DNA of 64,000 nt from the NCBI GenBank assembly GCA_044226525.1, contig JBGAGV010000036.1:19692-83691 (forward strand). Reading direction: 5' to 3'. The DNA is from VFJQ01 sp044226525 (GTDB lineage: Bacteria; Verrucomicrobiota; Verrucomicrobiia; Chthoniobacterales; Chthoniobacteraceae). The notes under the pieces are model-generated. The model made no database searches and was not told where the DNA came from. It saw only the letters and a program-made list of their open reading frames with translations. The translations under genes were made by a program, and so were the position numbers. Each line of letters begins with the position of its first letter. Position 1 is the stretch's first letter. This document shows, piece after piece, positions 34,298 through 43,412 of the stretch.

Positions 34298-37200
34298 TTA
34301 TTTCGCCTCGAGGACGACCGCACCGCTTTCACCCGGAACGACCGGCCCCCGCGGAACGACACTCAGGAAATAACCGAAGCCGCCGGAGTTCACGCCTTTC
34401 TGCAGGATCACGCCCTTATAGGCGGTTTTGGCCCCATCAGTGTGGGTGAACGTGCCGGAGATTGCACCGGTGGTCGCGACGATCTTGAGCGAGAACGACG
34501 GCCTCGTCGCCGGAGGCACCAGGATCGCCGTCACCTTGTTGTTTGGCGCAACGTCGAGATTGTTCACGAGCGGATCGGGATTCAGCTTGCCGGCGCTCAT
34601 GGTGAGGGTGGCATTGCCGGTCCCGCTGCCGATCGCTCCGAGGCCGGGCAGCACGCTGGTGCCGACCGCGGGCACCGCATACTTCGCACCAGCGAGATTG
34701 ACCTTGATGCCGTTGAGCCAACCGCCCGGGTAATACTTGCTGGTCGCCATGACCGGGCGGAACCAGAGGAAGTCCGTGCCGGCAACATCGGTGTCGGCAT
34801 GGGTGGCTGGCGAAACATCGAACACGACCTGACCGGCGATCGAGCCGAGCTTTTTATACAGTTTCGCGTAGAGCGGCGCTTCGAAGTCCTTCGAGAGCGG
34901 CACGGAAGCGGACGCGATCATGCCGTCGGCCAGGGTGCCCTTGAAGCTCACCGTCCCCTTCGGAAGGATCGTAATCGCGCCGAAGCCGTCGCCTTGCGGG
35001 TAGTCGCTGAGCGGCACCGCCGGAACCTGCGTCTGCGCCGGGAAGCGCACCGTGTAAAAGCCCTTCTTGCCATTGGCGGCATTGAGCAAGCCAGCCGGCA
35101 CCGTGGTGGCCGGCGTCTTGCCGTCGAATACGCCGCGGTCACCGTCGAGATTCGCCTTCACCGTCGTGCCGTCGGCTTCGGTGAGCACACCGGTAACCTT
35201 GTCATTGTTCACCGTAAGCGTGAGCAGACCGAACTGCACCGGCACACGCGCCTTGCCTGTGAGGGTCAGCACCGTGCCCAAGGTCGGTTTGAAGTGCAGC
35301 TTGTTGTCGTTGCCGATGACCCCCGAAATCGGGACGATGAAGCTGCCGATGTTCACCTTTCCGGTAAAGGTGCCGGTGGCTTTCGCCGTCATCGTCACCA
35401 AGCCCGACTTCTCATGCAAGAGCGCACCGGTGGGCACGAGCAGCCCATTGTAAGTGCCGGCAAGGAGGGGGCGGTTGTTAATGTAAGTTACTACCCGGGT
35501 CTGCGGCTTCGAACGATTCCCATTCAGATCCACCGCAACGATCGTCACGGTGTTCGTTCCGTTCTCCGCCGCTACGGCGGTTTTGCTGAATGCACCCGTG
35601 CCCTGCGTCGGCACGACGTTCGTGGTCACGCCGTTGATCGTGATCTCGACGTGATCGACGCCACGGCTATCCGTCGCGGTGCCGGTGACGTCGAAAGCCG
35701 TGAGCCCTGCGGCGAGCGTGCCGGATCTCGGCGAGGTGATCACCACTTTCGGCAGCACCTTATCGGCGGAATTAACCGTGATCGTGGTGGTCGCCTGCGT
35801 GCCGAGGGTCGCCCCACCGGTCGTGTTGGAAAGCGTCAGGATGATCGTCCCAGCCACCGCCGGGCTCTTGAGTTGAATATCCACCGAGCCGGAACCGACC
35901 CCGTCGTTGAAGGTCACCGTAGTCGTGTTGAAGGTGTTGAAGTTGGTGCCGCTCACCAAGGTCCCGCCCGTCACCGCCACATCCGCAGAAACCGTCCCGG
36001 TGGTCCCGTTGGTGCGGGTCAGCGGCACGGTAATGAGCGTCGGCAGCTTCAGCACGTTCAAAGGCTCGGCGTTAAAGGTCGCCGCGGCGAAGGCGATCTC
36101 GCCCGGGTTGCCGGGTTTATCCGTGATCGTCACCGTCGCACTGCCGGGAGTGGTCACCGTGGCGCCAGTAGCGTTGGTCAGATTTACCGTGAAGTCGCGC
36201 GAACCCTGCAAGCCGGTCTGGTTGATCAACGGCACATTGACCGTCTGTGGCGTCACATCGTTCGTCGCGAAGGAAAGCTGCTGGTTCGTCTGGGTGTAGT
36301 CGCCGGGTTGATGAGCGGGAGTGGCCCCAGTGCCGTCCGCCGTGCTGAAGTCCACCGTGAACGCGAGCGCGGGATTGCCGATACGATTGACCGTCACGAC
36401 GGCATTACCCGCGTCTTCCTGAAAGGAATAATTGTCGCTGCTGAACTGCACGCCCGCTTCGCTCTCCGTCAGCGTGACGGTCGAAGTGCCGGTAAAACCG
36501 ACCGAGGCCCCCGCGCCCACACTGGTGATCGAAACCGTAAAGGTCTTGTCGGATTGAACCCCGGTGCGGTTAAAAATCGGGATGTCCACCGTTTTGGTGG
36601 TCTGGCCCGGGTCGAACTGCACCACAAAGTTGCTGAGCGGCGTGAAGTCGGTGTTGGCGATTGCCGAGATTGGTGTCGTGTTCAGTGTCGCGGTTACGGT
36701 GCTGGCCGTATCGCGCGAGCGGGTAAGTGAAACGGTGACCTTGCCATTCGCATCGGCCTCGCTCAGCGAATAGGTAGCCTGATCCAGCGTGATGCGGGCG
36801 CTGGTCGTATCGGGGGTGAACGTAATCGTGCCGTTGTCGTCGATCGTGAGCGTCCCAAGATAGTCGCCGGCGGTGTTCGGCGGGATCGCTCCACCCGAAG
36901 GCGCCATGCGATAAAGTTCCAAGGCCGCACCCGAGGTCCCATTAGCGAATGTATCCTGAATACTAACCTCCTTGCCGCTGTCGGAGAAACCAAAATAGCC
37001 GAATGAGATGCGAGAAGCACCCGCGTGAGGGTTGTCCGCGATGCCGTCCGGCGACTGGTAGGAGGCCCAACTGTCGCCCTCGGCGGTGAGTTCAATGACT
37101 CCGACCGGGTTGTTCGCCGTGGACATCGCCACGGCGCCACCCACTTCAAAGCCGTAGCCCTGCCCGGCAGTGTCGATTTTGTTCACCGGCTGAGCCTGGG

Positions 37201-37630
37201 TAAAATCGCTCTTGCGCGGCCAGCGGGCCGAAGAGCTATTCGGAGTTCCAACGGTCACCTGCAACTTGGTCGCATAAAGCGTAAAATTCGGGTCGCCATT
37301 CGCACCGGTGCTCCCCGAACCTGCCGCCGCTCCCCAGTAAAGATCGTTACGCGTTTTCCAGTTGGTGTCGTAGATCGCGTCCAAGTCAGCCTTCACCGTG
37401 TTCGGAAGCGTGATCGGACTGGTAGCATCCGCGAGGGCGCGGGCCGGTCCGGCATTCACGACATAACATCGTGTCACCCCGGTGGTGTTTCCACCGGCCC
37501 CAGTCGCGTGGAAGCCAATCAAAAGATCACCCGTATGGTAGGTAACGGGCGTCTGTGCATGTCCCGGCTGAATCGCCAAAAAACCGGCGAGGCCGAGGAG
37601 AGCGGAGCGGAGAAGACGTTGGAGCATCAT
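34298..37630 (-). CDS. Very large secreted Calx-beta protein
   Basis: A 1110-residue exported protein (MMLQRLLRSALLGLAGFLAI, then QPGHAQ). An N-terminal domain of unknown type (residues about 27-280) is followed by three Calx-beta domains (starting near ITLDQATYSLSEADANG, VQFSSDNYSFQEDAGN and IAFAAATFNAEPL), an Ig-like domain (VVITSPRSGTLAAGLTAF) and a C-terminal beta-rich module of about 370 residues (TYNGLLVPTGALLHEKSG to GVILQKGVNSGGFGYFL). The end module resembles that of the DUF4394 protein. Calx-beta domains bind calcium and occur in adhesins. Probably a surface or matrix protein. Confidence 0.82.
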   Translation of the reverse strand: MMLQRLLRSALLGLAGFLAIQPGHAQTPVTYHTGDLLIGFHATGAGGNTTGVTRCYVVNAGPARALADATSPITLPNTVKADLDAIYDTNWKTRNDLYWGAAAGSGSTGANGDPNFTLYATKLQVTVGTPNSSSARWPRKSDFTQAQPVNKIDTAGQGYGFEVGGAVAMSTANNPVGVIELTAEGDSWASYQSPDGIADNPHAGASRISFGYFGFSDSGKEVSIQDTFANGTSGAALELYRMAPSGGAIPPNTAGDYLGTLTIDDNGTITFTPDTTSARITLDQATYSLSEADANGKVTVSLTRSRDTASTVTATLNTTPISAIANTDFTPLSNFVVQFDPGQTTKTVDIPIFNRTGVQSDKTFTVSITSVGAGASVGFTGTSTVTLTESEAGVQFSSDNYSFQEDAGNAVVTVNRIGNPALAFTVDFSTADGTGATPAHQPGDYTQTNQQLSFATNDVTPQTVNVPLINQTGLQGSRDFTVNLTNATGATVTTPGSATVTITDKPGNPGEIAFAAATFNAEPLNVLKLPTLITVPLTRTNGTTGTVSADVAVTGGTLVSGTNFNTFNTTTVTFNDGVGSGSVDIQLKSPAVAGTIILTLSNTTGGATLGTQATTTITVNSADKVLPKVVITSPRSGTLAAGLTAFDVTGTATDSRGVDHVEITINGVTTNVVPTQGTGAFSKTAVAAENGTNTVTIVAVDLNGNRSKPQTRVVTYINNRPLLAGTYNGLLVPTGALLHEKSGLVTMTAKATGTFTGKVNIGSFIVPISGVIGNDNKLHFKPTLGTVLTLTGKARVPVQFGLLTLTVNNDKVTGVLTEADGTTVKANLDGDRGVFDGKTPATTVPAGLLNAANGKKGFYTVRFPAQTQVPAVPLSDYPQGDGFGAITILPKGTVSFKGTLADGMIASASVPLSKDFEAPLYAKLYKKLGSIAGQVVFDVSPATHADTDVAGTDFLWFRPVMATSKYYPGGWLNGIKVNLAGAKYAVPAVGTSVLPGLGAIGSGTGNATLTMSAGKLNPDPLVNNLDVAPNNKVTAILVPPATRPSFSLKIVATTGAISGTFTHTDGAKTAYKGVILQKGVNSGGFGYFLSVVPRGPVVPGESGAVVLEAK

Positions 37631-37842
37631 GGTTATTTGTGGGCTTGACCGGTCGCGCGACGGGTCGGGGTTCGAGGTCGAGTTTTCTTCGTTGTCGGCG
37701 TCACGGCGCTGGAATGGCGGCTGCGAATCCGCGCCATATGATCTTTATCAACTTCCGGCTTCAGGCCGTTCCGGCAACGACTCGATTGTTACGTTTGCGC
37801 TCACTTGTGTGACGAACTCGTGACGGCGACGCGCTTTGTCCG

Positions 37843-39162
37843 TCAACCCACCCGATTCAGTTCCACAGCCAGCAGGCATACGTCATCTTCCAGCACGTTG
37901 CCCCCGGCGAAGAGCCGAACTTCTTGCAGCACACCGTCGAGCACATCCCTCAGCGAACGTTCCGTGCGGCGCGCGATCGTCTCCCGCAACAGCAACTGGC
38001 CAAACTCCTGTTTCTGCTCATTGATGACCTCAAAGAGTCCATCGGTGAAAAACAGCACCCGGTCACCCGTAGCCAGCGGAACGATACGCGTCGCGTAGCT
38101 TGGTTGGTCAAAAATCCCCAGCGCCGGTCCCATCCGCATATCGAGTGGATGAAGAAAGTCGCACCTTGCCCGACTTGGCTGCATTAGCACAGGCTGAGGA
38201 TGGCCCGCGAGGGCATAGCTAATTTTTCCCGCCTCGGCATCGACGACCGCCGCCGCTGCGGTGGCAAACATCACGCCTCCAGCGAGCCGGAGAATTTTGA
38301 CCAACTCCCGATTGATCTCCCCCAGCAATTCAGCCGGGTCGGCGATCCGTGCCTGCGCTTCCTCCAGCAGCGCCCGAAGCATCGCAGTCACCAGAGCCGC
38401 CCGCACATCGTGCCCCATGACATCGCAGATAAAAACAGAAGCGCGCTTTGCGCCAAGCGCTTCGACGTGAAAGAAGTCACCCCCGACCGTGCCTGAAGGC
38501 TCGAAGCAATGTCCAAAAATCAGCGCACTCTCGCTCGGCGGAAGGCCCGGAGGAAAACTCGGATAGCCATTCGGCAGGAGCGCCATCTGCAACTCGCGGG
38601 CCATGCGCAGATCGTCTTCGATCTGCCGGTTCTTTGCCTCGATTTCCCGGCGGGAACGCTCCAGTTGCGCGATGTTTTCTCCCAGCAACTCGTGCTGCAA
38701 TCGCACCAGTGTCTGCATGGCGATCAAGCCGATAAATTGGTCCAGTTCATCGAGCAGCACGATATCATCGTAATAGGTATCCTCGGTGCGGGAAAACGCC
38801 TCGGCAAAGACCTGCGAAAGCGGGGTGCTTTCCCGGACCCTCACGACCGACGGCAGAAGATGCGCACGAATCGCCTTGCGCGCATGCAGGGCGAATCCAT
38901 AGCGCGCGCCCAGCAGCATGCCGACGTCCCGACGGGCGCAAACTCCCACCACCGTCTCCCCCTCGATCACCGCGAGAAATTCCCGCTCCTGCTTTCGGAA
39001 AACATCATAGACATCCTCGAGACGCTCGTGTGCGGCGACCCAGCTCTGATGGCTGACGAGCGCACGCAATCCCCTTGCCGCAAAACGCTGGGCCAGCGTG
39101 AGAGGAAGCGGCGCGGCAATTTCATCTGCAAGGGGCGATACCGGTGCGGCAGGCGGCGGCAT
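37843..39162 (-). CDS. CBS-domain SpoIIE-family protein phosphatase
   Basis: A 439-residue signalling protein without membrane segments. A CBS-domain pair (about residues 35-165, FLAVIEGETVVGVCARRDVG and DDIVLLDELDQFIGLIAM) is followed by a short coiled coil (ENIAQLERSRREIEAKNRQ) and a PP2C-type SpoIIE/RsbU phosphatase domain: GGDFFHVEAL, FICDVMGHDVRAAL, YALAGHPQPVLM, VLFFTDGLFEV and LEDDVCLLAVEL. The metal-binding Asp residues are present. It should dephosphorylate an anti-sigma-factor antagonist or similar protein in response to a nucleotide bound by the CBS pair. No partner gene is adjacent. Confidence 0.88.
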   Translation of the reverse strand: MPPPAAPVSPLADEIAAPLPLTLAQRFAARGLRALVSHQSWVAAHERLEDVYDVFRKQEREFLAVIEGETVVGVCARRDVGMLLGARYGFALHARKAIRAHLLPSVVRVRESTPLSQVFAEAFSRTEDTYYDDIVLLDELDQFIGLIAMQTLVRLQHELLGENIAQLERSRREIEAKNRQIEDDLRMARELQMALLPNGYPSFPPGLPPSESALIFGHCFEPSGTVGGDFFHVEALGAKRASVFICDVMGHDVRAALVTAMLRALLEEAQARIADPAELLGEINRELVKILRLAGGVMFATAAAAVVDAEAGKISYALAGHPQPVLMQPSRARCDFLHPLDMRMGPALGIFDQPSYATRIVPLATGDRVLFFTDGLFEVINEQKQEFGQLLLRETIARRTERSLRDVLDGVLQEVRLFAGGNVLEDDVCLLAVELNRVG

Positions 39163-39387
39163 AGACCACGGAGACTAACGTAAGCTATCAACCGAAGAAG
39201 TTACGATCGCGTGACGCGGAGTGAGTTTTCCAGCGTCGATTTCAATCCTAACGATCCACCGCGTGGCCAGCTCGACGAATTGATGCGATGGTTTCGACGC
39301 GGTGAGCTTGCACGATCGTAACGTGACCAGCTTCGGGAACTCACTAGAGTCTTTCCGTTCCCCGCCGGGCACCATGAATCGTTCTCC
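39163..39387. other. Divergent intergenic region with paired palindromic decamers
   Basis: 225 bases between the phosphatase gene and the small zinc-ribbon gene. GTTACGATCG (39200-39209) recurs inverted as CGATCGTAAC (39313-39322); both cores are followed by GTGAC. These could be binding sites for one regulator. A 66-codon minus-strand frame (39175-39375, starting MVPGGERKDSSEFPK) spans the region and ends 12 bases before the phosphatase ATG, but its codon use is weaker than that of the neighbours and no family is recognised. Confidence 0.35.
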
Positions 39388-39681
39388 ATGACTTCCCGCT
39401 CCCGCCTCGCTCCCTGCGCTTTCTGCGAATCCGAGCAACCTTTTCGCTGCCCCTCCTTTCCACACGCGTGGCACATCGCCCTGAGTATTGCGACTCTTGG
39501 GCTCTGGCTCATTTCCTATTTTGTCTTCTGGTGGTATTGGAACCGAGCCAACGGCTGGCGTTGCCGTTCCTGCGGGCATCGCTTTCGCCTGAACGGGCTT
39601 CGGTCGGGCGCAACCGGCGCACCACCTGCCGCTCCCCGTTCGAATTCACAGTCGGCTCTGCCCAAATTGGCTTCCGCCTAG
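39388..39681 (+). CDS. Small membrane protein with zinc-ribbon cysteines
   Basis: A 97-residue protein with CAFCESEQPFRC near the N-terminus, one hydrophobic segment (IALSIATLGLWLISYFVFWW) and CRSCGHRF after it. The paired CxxC motifs could form a zinc ribbon across or beside the membrane segment. The C-terminal tail is Ala-, Pro- and Ser-rich. Similar small zinc-ribbon membrane proteins are common and mostly uncharacterised. Confidence 0.6.
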   Translation: MTSRSRLAPCAFCESEQPFRCPSFPHAWHIALSIATLGLWLISYFVFWWYWNRANGWRCRSCGHRFRLNGLRSGATGAPPAAPRSNSQSALPKLASA

Positions 39682-39687
39682 CCATGA

Positions 39688-40035
39688 CTATGGCTTGAAT
39701 TCCTGAAATCCGTCACGGTTCCAGATCCGCATGCGGCCCTCGACGGTTTCAAAATAAAACCAGCCAAGGTCCCGGTCGTAAAAGAAACTCTGCACGATCT
39801 CCTGGTCGCAACCATCGCGACGACCGAGCCCAATCACGGTGGTGCACAAAAGACTCGCCACCTTCTTTTGATGCACTCCATCGACAATGGCCACGACCTT
39901 CACCCGGTCGTAACCCATGGCGAGCAACGTGCGAACGGCATCATCCTTTTCGAGCGGAGCAGGTTCCAAAGCGCAGGCCAGGTGTGGGAGGAGAAGGACA
40001 AACAACAGAGAGAGGAACAGACGCGTGGGGTTCAT
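39688..40035 (-). CDS. Small secreted protein of unknown function
   Basis: A 115-residue protein with a clear signal peptide (MNPTRLFLSLLFVLLLPHLA, then CALEP). The cysteine in HLAC-A may be a lipobox, though the motif is imperfect. The mature part ends with FFYDRDLGWFYFETVEGRMR, an aromatic beta-rich stretch. Convergent with the zinc-ribbon gene, 6 bases apart. No family recognised. Confidence 0.6.
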   Translation of the reverse strand: MNPTRLFLSLLFVLLLPHLACALEPAPLEKDDAVRTLLAMGYDRVKVVAIVDGVHQKKVASLLCTTVIGLGRRDGCDQEIVQSFFYDRDLGWFYFETVEGRMRIWNRDGFQEFKP

Positions 40036-40118
40036 CGGAACCCAAAGACGGAAAGCAAGCCCGCTTTATTCATGGGAAAGCCGCCGTCTTTCCACGAACC
40101 GCTTCTCGCCCTTTTCGT

Positions 40119-40574
40119 TCAAGCGGTGCCGGTCAACCGTAGCGCTGTCGGCAGCGGATGCGATCCATCCCCGCCGAGCTGGTGGTCGATCTCTTCGAGC
40201 CGCCGAATCAGATCCAGCACGTCCCGTCGAGCGTAAGGCCCGCCCGCCGCAGGACAGAAATGGGTGCGGCATCCGAAGGGGCGCGAATCGTAGATCAGGC
40301 ATTTGCCCGCGGGGTCGAGCATGGGGCAGGCCCCGTCGGGGCGCTTCGGCTGCTGGGTTCGGCCACTCGCACGCAGGGCCTTCGCCGCCAGCAATGCTTC
40401 CCCGCGCGTCAGCAGCGGGATACGCCCTGTGATCTGAAACTGGCAGCACTCCGTCCGCCTCTGGCAATCGCGCTCCACCGGCCGGTTCGCGAGATCCGCA
40501 TAAACCGCCCGGACGCCATCGAGCGCCTCGGCGATTACAGTAGCTTGAGTTGCGGAGCGTGGTCGGGATGCCAT
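40119..40574 (-). CDS. YkgJ family cysteine-cluster protein
   Basis: A 151-residue protein with the YkgJ-type cysteine pattern: DCQRRTECCQFQITGRIPLL, CPMLDPAGKCLIYDSRPFGC followed by RTHFC. This family is thought to bind zinc or an iron-sulfur cluster; its role is unknown. The start at MASRPRSATQATVI overlaps the DUF309 gene by 40 bases, so the two are probably translationally coupled. An upstream frame extension is antisense-like and was not used. Confidence 0.8.
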   Translation of the reverse strand: MASRPRSATQATVIAEALDGVRAVYADLANRPVERDCQRRTECCQFQITGRIPLLTRGEALLAAKALRASGRTQQPKRPDGACPMLDPAGKCLIYDSRPFGCRTHFCPAAGGPYARRDVLDLIRRLEEIDHQLGGDGSHPLPTALRLTGTA

Positions 40575-40987
40575 GGATTGCAGGTAAATTCCGAGGCCAC
40601 GATGTCCGCGGCGTGCGCATTTGCCAGTGCGATGACAGCATTGACATTGAGCCCCAGGTGTCGCGGACCAAATGGCGCCAGGTTCCTCTCGGCCAGCGCA
40701 AAAAGCCGCGCAGCCGGAGCGAGTCGACGTCCATCCTTCGGATGTTCTGGCCGGGTGTGCTGCTTTTGCAAATGCACAAAAGCCCCTGCAAACTGGATCA
40801 GCCCCTTGAAAAAAGCCGCATCCGGCCCCGGTTCCGCGAGCCACAAGTCCTCCAGCACATCATGCGCTTCGTAATACTGGCCGGCATTGAAGCACGTAAA
40901 ATAGCCCAGATAGCGCGGATCGCGCCCTGCGGTGGGCGCCGCGCCAAGCTGGCGAACAAAATCACGGATGCGGTCGCTCTTTTTCAT
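40535..40987 (-). CDS. DUF309 domain protein
   Basis: A 150-residue helical protein with the DUF309 signature YFTCFNAGQYYEAHDVLEDL followed by WL, then FFKGLIQFAGAFVHLQKQ. Members are small all-helical proteins of unknown function that keep the EAHDVLE/W motif. The gene starts at MKKSDRIRDFVRQLG and overlaps the YkgJ gene by 40 bases at its 3' end. The long open frame upstream of this start is antisense to the CNNM gene and was ignored. Confidence 0.83.
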   Translation of the reverse strand: MKKSDRIRDFVRQLGAAPTAGRDPRYLGYFTCFNAGQYYEAHDVLEDLWLAEPGPDAAFFKGLIQFAGAFVHLQKQHTRPEHPKDGRRLAPAARLFALAERNLAPFGPRHLGLNVNAVIALANAHAADIVASEFTCNPWHPDHAPQLKLL

Positions 40988-41179
40988 CGTGCGAGAAAAG
41001 GCAGTCGAACTATTCTCTACGGCTTGTGTGTGACAAGACGAGACCTTTACCACCTTGCGGATGGCGCCAAACCGGTGAATCCCGGAGGGCGCGGATGATC
41101 CGGACCACTGCCCGGACCACTTCGCTGCGTCTGTGAAATCCGTATCGTTCGTGCTGGAAACCATCGTTTCAACCGGGGC

Positions 41180-42457
41180 ATGACTCCGGGACAGCTTGCT
41201 CTCATCATCCTGGGCTTGGTGGTGCTCGCAGCCAGTTCGGCGCTCTTCTCCGCGATCGAGACGGCCTTTTTCTCGCTTCAGCCGCACGACATCGAACGGA
41301 TGAAGCGCCGGCGCGCGAGTCTCGGCAACGCCATTTCGAAATTGATGGAAAACCCGCGCCGGCTCCTGAGCGCGCTGCTCTTTGCCGATTCGCTGGTGAA
41401 TCTGCCGCTCATCGTGCTTGGCCTTTTTGTCCTGCGGGCGCTCGCGCCCGACCCGGTGCGCTGGTGGCTCGCCGCGCTCATTCTTTTCGCGGTCATCGTC
41501 TTCCTCTGCGATCTCGTGCCGAAGCTGCTCGCCCTCAGCCAGACCTATCGGCTGGCCAAGCTCGGCGTCACCGTCATGCGCGGCTTGCTGCCGGTCATCG
41601 ATCCCATCGCTCGCGTCCTGCAACGCGTGGCCGATCGCCTCGCGGAAGCGCTCACTCCGCGTGGCATGCAACCGCTGCCGTTCATCAGCGAAGACGAGCT
41701 CGACACGCTGGTGGAACTCAGCGCCGAGGAAGGTGCGCTCCATGAGACGGAGAGCGAGATGATTCAGGAAATCATCAAGCTCGGCGACAAAACCGCGCGC
41801 GACGTAATGACCCCGCGTGTGGACATGGTGGCGATGCCGGATGACCTCACCAACGAGGAAATCATCCCGCGCCTGCGCCAGGCACGCCTGCGCCGCGTGC
41901 CTGTGTATGGCGAGACGCCCGATGACCTCCTCGGTGTGCTCGACGTGCAGGCCTTCCTCCTCAATCCCGCGCTGCACTACACCGAATTGCTGACGCCACC
42001 CTCGTTTGTGGCCGAGACGATGAAGGCGCTCGATCTCCTGCGCAGCTTCCTCTCGCACCCGCAGGCCATCGCGTTCGTCGTCGATGAACACGGCGGTCTC
42101 GAAGGCCTCGTCACGCTCGCCGATCTCATCGAGGAAATCATCAGCGACGCCGTGCCGGACAGCGAGCGGGAGCTTTATCTCGAACCCCGCGAAGATTGCT
42201 CGCTGCTGGCCAGCGGCAGCGCGAGGCTGGAAGACATCGCCGAGCATCTGGGAATCCATTTGGAAGAAGAAGGCATCGACACCATTGGCGGCCTCATTTT
42301 CAACCGCCTCGGATCCCTTCCGCGACTCGGCGCGCAATTCGAAATCGAGGGCCTTCGCATCACCGTGCAGCGCATCTCGCGCAAACGGGTCGAGGAAGTC
42401 CTGATCGTGCCAATCGCCGAAGCGAATCAGCCCGCAGAGGAGGAAGAAGAAGCATGA
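41180..42457 (+). CDS. CNNM/CorC-type transport protein with CBS domains
   Basis: A 425-residue membrane protein: CNNM transmembrane domain (about residues 1-150, with IILGLVVLAASSALFSAIET and the conserved LADSL-type NPRRLLSALLFADSLVN), a CBS pair (ARDVMTPRVDMVAM, AIAFVVDEHGGLEGLVTLAD), and a C-terminal CorC/HlyC domain (TIGGLIFNRLGSLPRLGAQF). The family is linked to magnesium or cobalt export. Its stop overlaps the next CNNM gene's start by 4 bases (ATGA), so the pair is an operon. Confidence 0.9.
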   Translation: MTPGQLALIILGLVVLAASSALFSAIETAFFSLQPHDIERMKRRRASLGNAISKLMENPRRLLSALLFADSLVNLPLIVLGLFVLRALAPDPVRWWLAALILFAVIVFLCDLVPKLLALSQTYRLAKLGVTVMRGLLPVIDPIARVLQRVADRLAEALTPRGMQPLPFISEDELDTLVELSAEEGALHETESEMIQEIIKLGDKTARDVMTPRVDMVAMPDDLTNEEIIPRLRQARLRRVPVYGETPDDLLGVLDVQAFLLNPALHYTELLTPPSFVAETMKALDLLRSFLSHPQAIAFVVDEHGGLEGLVTLADLIEEIISDAVPDSERELYLEPREDCSLLASGSARLEDIAEHLGIHLEEEGIDTIGGLIFNRLGSLPRLGAQFEIEGLRITVQRISRKRVEEVLIVPIAEANQPAEEEEEA

Positions 42458-43404
42458 CCTGGCTTTTCGTCGCCCTCAGCCTCGTCGTCGCCTTCGTCTT
42501 TTCCGGGGTGGAGGCCGGCATTTTGTCGGTCAATCGCGTGCGCCTGAAGCATCGGGTCAAGATGAAAGACCACGCCGCGCTCAAGCTCGAGCGCCTGCTC
42601 GAAACGCCCCAGCGCCTGCTCGTCACGGTGCTTATCGTCACGAACCTCGCCAACGTCTTCGCCGTCACTCTCGCTGCGCGGGAAGCGGTCGATCATCTCG
42701 GGAACGCGGGTTACCTCGTCACCCTCGCTGTGGCGCTGCCGGTTTATCTCTTCGGGGTCGAGCTGCTGCCGAAGTCACTCTTCCGACGCTTCCCGTATCG
42801 CGCCCTCGCGTTCCTCTCCGAACCGCTGCGCCTTGTGGACTTGCTGCTCACGCCCGTGCATCTGGTGGGCCAGGGCCTCACGCGGCTCTTCGGCGGCAGC
42901 CACGAGAGCGACCGCAAACTCTTCGTCGCGCGCGAAGACTTCAAATACCTCACCATCCAGACCGAGCGCGCCGGCTCCTTGTCCCAAGTCGAGAGGAAGA
43001 TGATTCATGGCGTGGTCGATTTCCGGAACGTGACCGCGCGCGACGTGATGCTCCCCATCGAAAACGTGCGAGCGATCCCCACCAAGGCGGACCTCTCCGA
43101 ACTGATCTCGCGCGCCCGTGAAACCGGTCACGATCGCTGGCCGGTGCAAAACGACGCCGGCACGTTCACCGGCATCGTGAATCTCCTCGACGTCGCCCTG
43201 AGCGACCGCCACACCGGCCCGGCTGAAAGCATGCAACGCCGCATGGTGAAACTCGCCCCCAACGAACCCGCCTACACCGTCCTGCACAAGCTCCGCGCCG
43301 CCCGCAGCAGCATGGCTACCGTTCTCGGTCCCGACGGCAAACCCATCGGCGTCGTCACGTGGGAAGATGTGATTCTGCGCCTGGTGAAGAGCGCGGTGAG
43401 TTAA
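42454..43404 (+). CDS. CNNM-type membrane protein, CBS pair, no CorC domain
   Basis: A 316-residue partner of the preceding protein: CNNM transmembrane domain (MTWLFVALSLVVAFVFSGVE, TPQRLLVTVLIVTNLANVF), then a CBS pair (TARDVMLPIENVRAI, VTWEDVILRLVK). The C-terminal CorC/HlyC domain present in its neighbour is missing. Tandem CNNM genes of this long-plus-short kind may form a hetero-oligomer. It is translationally coupled to the first gene by a 4-base overlap. Confidence 0.88.
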   Translation: MTWLFVALSLVVAFVFSGVEAGILSVNRVRLKHRVKMKDHAALKLERLLETPQRLLVTVLIVTNLANVFAVTLAAREAVDHLGNAGYLVTLAVALPVYLFGVELLPKSLFRRFPYRALAFLSEPLRLVDLLLTPVHLVGQGLTRLFGGSHESDRKLFVAREDFKYLTIQTERAGSLSQVERKMIHGVVDFRNVTARDVMLPIENVRAIPTKADLSELISRARETGHDRWPVQNDAGTFTGIVNLLDVALSDRHTGPAESMQRRMVKLAPNEPAYTVLHKLRAARSSMATVLGPDGKPIGVVTWEDVILRLVKSAVS

Positions 43405-43412
43405 GCGCTACC

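Noticed and set aside
40988..42337. Long minus-strand frame in front of the DUF309 gene
   Set aside because: It mirrors the CNNM gene on the other strand and shows no domain; the DUF309 domain starts at MKKSDRIRDFVRQ.
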